The translations under genes and the position numbers were made by a program. DNA of 18,029 nt from Chloroflexota bacterium (GTDB taxonomy: Bacteria; Chloroflexota; Anaerolineae; UBA1429): the NCBI GenBank assembly GCA_012513595.1, contig JAAZBY010000343.1, forward strand, positions 1 to 18,029, written 5' to 3'. Below, one piece after another: positions 14,854 to 18,029 of the stretch; position 1 is the first letter of the stretch, and every line of letters starts with the position of its first letter. The notes beneath the pieces were generated by a model. That model saw only the letters and a list, made by a program, of their open reading frames with translations, was not told where the DNA came from and made no database searches.

Positions 14854-15804
14854 GTGTTCAACTTTTTGCTGTATGAGCCGATGAACCAGGCCGGCGTCGA
14901 CGTCCTCAAGGCGGCCGGCACCGTGCGCATGGCCAGCGCTACCGACGAAGATACGATCATCGCCGAGATCGCCGACATCGATGGGGTCGTGATCCGTGGC
15001 AACGGGCGCATGTCCCGTCGCATAATGGAACACGCGCCGCGCCTCAAGGTAGTAGGGCGCCACGGCGTCGGGGTGGACAACATCGACCTCGAGGCGGCCA
15101 CCGACCACGGCATTCAGGTGGTAAACACGCCCGAGGCCACGGTAGAGCCGGTCGCCGAGCACGCCGTCGCCTTCATGCTGGCCCTCTCCAAGGTGCTGCT
15201 CCCCTGCGACGCCATGGCCCGCTCGGGCCGCTTCAAGGAGCGCCTCGGCGTTCAGGGCGTCGAGATGGACGGCAAGACCCTCGGCGTGGTGGGCTTTGGG
15301 CGCATCGGGCAGCGCGTGGCACAGATCTGCCGCCTGGGCCTCAACATGAACATCCTCTACAGCGACGTGGTGGCCTGGCCCGAGGTCGAGGCGAGCCTGG
15401 GCGCCCGCCGCCTGGACCTTCACGACCTCCTGCCGCTGGCCGACTATGTCACCGTGCACGTGCCGCTGTTGCCCTCGACGCACAAGTTGATGGGGGCGCG
15501 CGAGTTCGGCCTGATGAAGCCCTCGGCCTACTTTATCAACACGTCACGGGGCCCCGTGGTCGACGAGGCGGCCCTGGTCGAGGTGCTGCGGGCCCGCGGC
15601 ATCGCCGGCGCCGGCATCGACGTGTACGAGGTGGAACCGGCCCCGGGCGACCATCCCTTCTTCAGCCTGGACAACATCCTGGTCACCCCGCACGTGGCCT
15701 CCTCCACGGCAGAGGCCCTGGTCAAGATGTCGTTGGTCTCCGAGGATCTGGTAGCCGTGCTGCAGGGACGCCCGCCCAAGTTCCCGGTGAACACGCTCCG
15801 CTAG
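14854..15804 (+). CDS. D-isomer specific 2-hydroxyacid dehydrogenase (SerA-like)
   Basis: 316 residues, NAD-dependent dehydrogenase of the D-3-phosphoglycerate dehydrogenase family, without the C-terminal ACT domain of long SerA proteins. The substrate domain has GRHGVGVDNID (68-78). The dinucleotide fold has GFGRIG (147-152) and an acidic D171 that favours NAD over NADP. The catalytic triad is R232 (NTSRGPVVDE), E261 (VYEVEPAPG) and H280 (VTPHVASST). The GTG start at 14854 is supported by GAGGTGA. Co-transcription with the DapA-like enzyme suggests that it reduces or oxidises a 2-keto/hydroxyacid linked to that enzyme's substrate or product, though phosphoglycerate oxidation for serine synthesis remains possible. 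A hairpin terminator follows 21 bases after the stop. Confidence 0.9.
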   Translation: MFNFLLYEPMNQAGVDVLKAAGTVRMASATDEDTIIAEIADIDGVVIRGNGRMSRRIMEHAPRLKVVGRHGVGVDNIDLEAATDHGIQVVNTPEATVEPVAEHAVAFMLALSKVLLPCDAMARSGRFKERLGVQGVEMDGKTLGVVGFGRIGQRVAQICRLGLNMNILYSDVVAWPEVEASLGARRLDLHDLLPLADYVTVHVPLLPSTHKLMGAREFGLMKPSAYFINTSRGPVVDEAALVEVLRARGIAGAGIDVYEVEPAPGDHPFFSLDNILVTPHVASSTAEALVKMSLVSEDLVAVLQGRPPKFPVNTLR

Positions 15805-15825
15805 GTCAGCGCCCCGCCCGACAAT

Positions 15826-15862
15826 AGCAGCACCCGGCATCGCAGAGATGCCGGGTGTTGCT
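15826..15862. terminator. Hairpin terminator between convergent genes
   Basis: A 16-base stem (15826-15841 with 15847-15862, one G-T wobble) closes a five-base GCAGA loop. It lies between the dehydrogenase stop and the end of the minus-strand protease gene. There is no long U run on either side (GTTCCCC plus, ATTGTC minus), so it may act weakly or mainly protect mRNA ends. Confidence 0.65.
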
Positions 15863-15888
15863 GTTCCCCGCAAGAGGAGCCTGGCGAC

Positions 15889-16680
15889 TCACTCCGGAGC
15901 GGCGGCGGTTTTCTTCAGCGAGACGATGATCCAGATACTCAGCCCGGCGAGAAGAGCGTTGGCCGCCTCCGCCAGCGGAAAGCCGGACAGGCGAACCAGC
16001 CCCGGGACGATCACGGCCACCGAAGCATGATACAACACGGAGAAACTGAACCAGCGCTTCTGCCGCGAGACGAGGCTCTGCATCACCAAAAGCGCCCAGG
16101 CCACCTGGTGCACCAGGCCCACGATGCGCTCAAAGGCCACCACGACCGGCTGGGCCCAGGTGGTATCGGCGATGGCCTGCAACGCCTCCCGAAAGGCCGG
16201 CGTGGCATCCGCCGTCACCGAGGTGATGATCGCCTCGGGGCCGAGGAGGTTCAGCGCCACATAGGCCAGCAGATGGACGAACGTCAGCCCGCCGATCAGC
16301 AACATCGACTCGACCGCGGCATGCCCCAGGCCGAGCATCACGCCGCTGGGCCAAGTGAGCCCCTCGCCGGTGCGAGAGAAAAGGACGCGGTAGCCCCACA
16401 GGCGACCGGTCTCCTCCAGCAGGCTGCCCACAAACGCCATGGCCAAGAGCCAGGCGAAGGCGCCGAACCCCTCTTGCAGGCCTGCGCCCGCCACGGCCTC
16501 AAGGTACGTGCTCAGGGGCAGCCAGGTGAACAGCTGAAAGATGACGTAGACCAGGGCGCCCATGAAGAACGGGGCCCAATGAGCCAGGGTGCGGCGCCGA
16601 AAGTAGAGGACAACGCTAAGGGGGAACCCCACCTGCACGACCAGAGAGAAGAAAAAGGCGAGAATCGTGGTGACCTGCAA
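15889..16680 (-). CDS. YhfC-family glutamic-type intramembrane protease
   Basis: 263 residues, almost wholly hydrophobic with about seven or eight membrane helices. The layout fits the YhfC family, distantly related to CAAX/PrsW-type intramembrane proteases. The candidate active-site set is E89/E90 in LLEETGRLWGYR, H120 and E124 in LGLGHAAVESM, H191 in LVHQVAW and H218 in LYHASVAV, each in or near a predicted helix. The start is a TTG at 16680 because GGGGGGAG lies 5 bases before it and no ATG or GTG is available upstream in frame. It has its own promoter (16737-16764), divergent from the small membrane protein gene. The substrate is unknown; family members are thought to cut membrane proteins, but the function of YhfC itself is poorly defined. 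Confidence 0.8.
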   Translation of the reverse strand: MQVTTILAFFFSLVVQVGFPLSVVLYFRRRTLAHWAPFFMGALVYVIFQLFTWLPLSTYLEAVAGAGLQEGFGAFAWLLAMAFVGSLLEETGRLWGYRVLFSRTGEGLTWPSGVMLGLGHAAVESMLLIGGLTFVHLLAYVALNLLGPEAIITSVTADATPAFREALQAIADTTWAQPVVVAFERIVGLVHQVAWALLVMQSLVSRQKRWFSFSVLYHASVAVIVPGLVRLSGFPLAEAANALLAGLSIWIIVSLKKTAAAPE

Positions 16681-16685
16681 GCGTA

Positions 16686-16693
16686 CTCCCCCC
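16686..16693 (-). promoter_or_regulatory. Ribosome site deciding the TTG start of the YhfC-like gene
   Basis: Minus-strand GGGGGGAG, 5 bases before TTG at 16680. It is the only purine-rich motif near the 5' end of the open frame. Confidence 0.55.
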
Positions 16694-16736
16694 GACCGAA
16701 TGACAGTGGCGGTACCCCTGGCGGGGCGACGCTCCC

Positions 16737-16764
16737 ATTATAGGCAGAGGCGGCTCGGCGGCAA
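16737..16764 (-). promoter_or_regulatory. Sigma-70-like promoter for the YhfC-like gene
   Basis: On the minus strand: TTGCCG (complement of 16759-16764), 16 bases, then a perfect TATAAT (complement of 16737-16742). The leader would be about 50 bases. GCCTATAATGG is identical to the rhaB -10 region. Confidence 0.65.
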
Positions 16765-16828
16765 GCCCCCTGCGGGGCACCTGCGTCACCGCAGCATGCC
16801 CATGGCGGTCGCCTGCGGTCTTCTCGCC

Positions 16829-16856
16829 TTGCGGTGCGGCGGGGGCCTGGTATAAT
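16829..16856 (+). promoter_or_regulatory. Extended -10 promoter for the small membrane protein and VanZ-like genes
   Basis: TTGCGG (16829-16834), 16 bases, then a perfect TATAAT (16851-16856) preceded by TGG. Transcription would start near 16863, only about 3 bases before the ATG at 16866, so the mRNA would be almost leaderless. The 64 bases between this promoter and the divergent one hold two short GC hairpins (16765-16778 and 16781-16794) that could be an operator. Confidence 0.65.
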
Positions 16857-16865
16857 CAACATCCC

Positions 16866-17057
16866 ATGGAGCCCGCTTGCAGCGATACGAGCAACCGCGT
16901 GAAAGATGGAACCCGACCGATCTTCTGGCTTGACGTAGCCCTCGTCCTCGTGGTGGCCGCCCTGGTGCTGGCTGGCCAGTGGGACTATGTGGTGGCGCTC
17001 CTCATCGGCCTGATCGTCATGAACTGCTACGACCGCTTCTTCTCCCGGCGACGCTGA
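16866..17057 (+). CDS. Small membrane protein, unknown function
   Basis: 63 residues. A polar N-terminus of about 17 residues leads to two hydrophobic stretches, about 18-36 and 40-54, split by GQWDY, and a basic end (DRFFSRRR). This suggests a hairpin in the membrane with both ends inside. I do not recognise a family. The ATG at 16866 has no ribosome site and sits about 3 bases after the expected transcription start; an in-frame GTG at 16899 is an alternative and would remove 11 polar residues. The VanZ-like gene starts 43 bases after the stop on the same strand, so they are probably one transcript. A clear promoter, an open frame and membrane character make it likely to be real. Confidence 0.6.
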   Translation: MEPACSDTSNRVKDGTRPIFWLDVALVLVVAALVLAGQWDYVVALLIGLIVMNCYDRFFSRRR

Positions 17058-17100
17058 ACCGCTCGTCGGGATTTGTCTTTCTGAGAAGGGATCTGAGGCC

Positions 17101-17568
17101 ATGGCCAACCTGCCGCAACCCACCAGCGCCCGCTCCCGCCGCGCCGTCACGGCCATCGTCCGCTGGCTGCCCCTCCTGGCTTGGATGGTCCTGATCTACT
17201 GGCTCTCCGCCCAGCCGGTGGTGCCGCATCCTGGGCGGGCCATCGGCCTGCACGACCACCTCGTGGACTATACCGCCCACGCTGTCCTGTTCGGCGCCCT
17301 GACGCTGCTGACGTGGTGGGCCCTGGGCGACCCTGGCACACCGCCGCCCTTGCTGCGGCGAGGGCGCCTGGCGGCAGCGCTGGTATGGGCCACCTTCTAT
17401 GCTGCGTCCGACGAGCTGCACCAGATCGCTGTGCCGGGGCGCTGCGCAACGTTTCCTGACTGGCTGGCCGACGTGGCCGGCATCTTCTTGGCCGGGGCTA
17501 CCCTTTGGGCCTGGGAGCGCCGCGTAAGGCAGAAAACGCCCGCCAAGGGCGCTCTCGATTATGTTTAG
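17101..17568 (+). CDS. VanZ-like family membrane protein
   Basis: 155 residues with about four predicted helices. The family pattern is present: WMVLIYWLSAQP in helix 1, then DYTAHAVLFGALTLL, and the signature SDELHQIAVPGRCATFPDWLADVAGI, with the acidic pair and PGR before the last helix. The founding VanZ gives low-level teicoplanin resistance, but most relatives are of unknown function and the name alone does not imply resistance here. The ATG at 17101 is preceded by AAGGGATCTGAGG. It lies downstream of the small membrane protein gene and upstream of the Rel/SpoT gene, which has its own promoter just after this stop. Confidence is high for family, low for role. Confidence 0.88.
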   Translation: MANLPQPTSARSRRAVTAIVRWLPLLAWMVLIYWLSAQPVVPHPGRAIGLHDHLVDYTAHAVLFGALTLLTWWALGDPGTPPPLLRRGRLAAALVWATFYAASDELHQIAVPGRCATFPDWLADVAGIFLAGATLWAWERRVRQKTPAKGALDYV

Positions 17569-17574
17569 CAATCC

Positions 17575-17603
17575 TTGTCGCTGGAAAACCTATGCTGTAT
17601 ACT
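17575..17603 (+). promoter_or_regulatory. Sigma-70-like promoter for the Rel/SpoT gene, giving a leaderless mRNA
   Basis: TTGTCG (17575-17580), 17 bases, then TATACT (17598-17603). The expected start point, about 7 bases downstream, is the A of the ATG at 17610 itself, so the message would have no leader and no ribosome site. Confidence 0.7.
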
Positions 17604-17609
17604 GAGCCT

Positions 17610-18029
17610 ATGGACGCCAATCCCCAGACCATGATCGCCAACCGCGAAGAGCTCTTTGAGCGGGTCAGGGCCCTGCACCCCGAGGCCGTTGACCTGCTTG
17701 CCCGTGCCATCGACTATGCCGTCCAGGCGCATGACAGCCAGATGCGCGTCTCGGGCGAGCCCTACGTCACGCACCCGATCGAGGTCGCCTCCATCCTGGC
17801 GGACCTGCGCATGGACATGCCCACCATCGTGGCCGGCGTCCTACACGACGTCGTCGAGGACACCGATCGCACCCTCGACGACGTGGCCGCCCAGTTCGGC
17901 GACACGGTGGCCACCCTGGTGGACGGCGTCACCAAGCTGCGCCAGATAAAGCGCAAGAGCAAGGTCGACCAGGGCGAGCTCGATGAGCAGCAGGCCGAGA
18001 ACTTGCGCAAGATGTTCCTCGCCATGGTG
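17610..18029 (+). CDS. Bifunctional (p)ppGpp synthetase/hydrolase, Rel/SpoT family (3' truncated)
   Basis: The first 140 residues of a Rel/SpoT-Homologue enzyme, open to the window end. It makes and degrades the stringent-response alarmone (p)ppGpp in the cytoplasm. The visible part is the HD hydrolase domain: HDSQMRVSGEPYVTHP (41-56, with H55), LHDVVEDT (78-85, with H79, D80, E83 and D84), and LVDGVTKL (103-110). The intact HD motif means the hydrolase half is probably active. The synthetase domain and the regulatory TGS and ACT domains of long enzymes would lie beyond 18029. The ATG at 17610 agrees with the promoter as a leaderless start; an in-frame ATG at 17631 is a second choice, but I see no clear ribosome site for it. 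Confidence 0.93.
   Translation, partial: MDANPQTMIANREELFERVRALHPEAVDLLARAIDYAVQAHDSQMRVSGEPYVTHPIEVASILADLRMDMPTIVAGVLHDVVEDTDRTLDDVAAQFGDTVATLVDGVTKLRQIKRKSKVDQGELDEQQAENLRKMFLAMV

Noticed and set aside
17537..17553. Hairpin CGCCC-GCCAA-GGGCG near the end of the VanZ-like gene as a terminator
   Set aside because: The stem is only five bases, lies inside the coding region and has no U tract.

Overview
The window is about 18 kb of GC-rich, densely coding bacterial chromosome. It carries ordinary housekeeping and catabolic genes and no sign of phage, IS element, CRISPR array or tRNA/rRNA gene. The TGS-domain nucleoside-kinase-like protein, the AraD epimerase, the very large cytoplasmic GH13-like protein and the YhfC-type protease would fit Chloroflexota (Anaerolineae-like) or another GC-rich Gram-positive-type lineage. 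That assignment is an inference; no marker gene here fixes the taxonomy. Every gap between genes is under 200 bases.

Layout. (1) Positions 1-4139 (+): an export and signalling operon with the C-terminal part of an HlyD/MacA-like adaptor, a MacB/FtsX-type permease, an OmpR-type response regulator and a HAMP histidine kinase, nearly end to end. (2) 4234-7697 (+): a promoter, then rhamnulokinase (rhaB), N-acetylglucosamine-6-phosphate deacetylase (nagA) and a bicupin protein, closed by a strong bidirectional terminator. (3) 7776-10217 (-): a promoter with a perfect TTGACA, then araD and a TGS/uridine-kinase-like gene that is split into two frames in this sequence. (4) 10248-13849 (+): its own promoter and a 1169-residue GH13-like protein with altered catalytic-region motifs. 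(5) 13865-15804 (+): a promoter, then a DapA/NanA-family lyase or aldolase and a D-2-hydroxyacid dehydrogenase, closed by a second hairpin terminator. (6) 15889-16764 (-): a YhfC-family intramembrane protease. (7) 16829-17568 (+): a 63-residue membrane protein and a VanZ-like protein. (8) 17575-18029 (+): the start of a Rel/SpoT (p)ppGpp enzyme, cut by the window edge.

The middle of the window (2-5) looks like a carbohydrate block. RhaB, NagA and AraD feed rhamnose, amino sugars and arabinose into central metabolism. The bicupin, DapA-family and dehydrogenase proteins are plausible auxiliary steps whose substrates cannot be read from sequence. Each unit has its own sigma-70-like promoter, and two pairs of promoters share identical 11-12 base -10 regions.

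I did not find a convincing wholly new system. The most interesting points are the split TGS-kinase, the unusual GH13-like protein, two promoters that imply leaderless or near-leaderless mRNAs, and the sharply different codon use of the adaptor gene.
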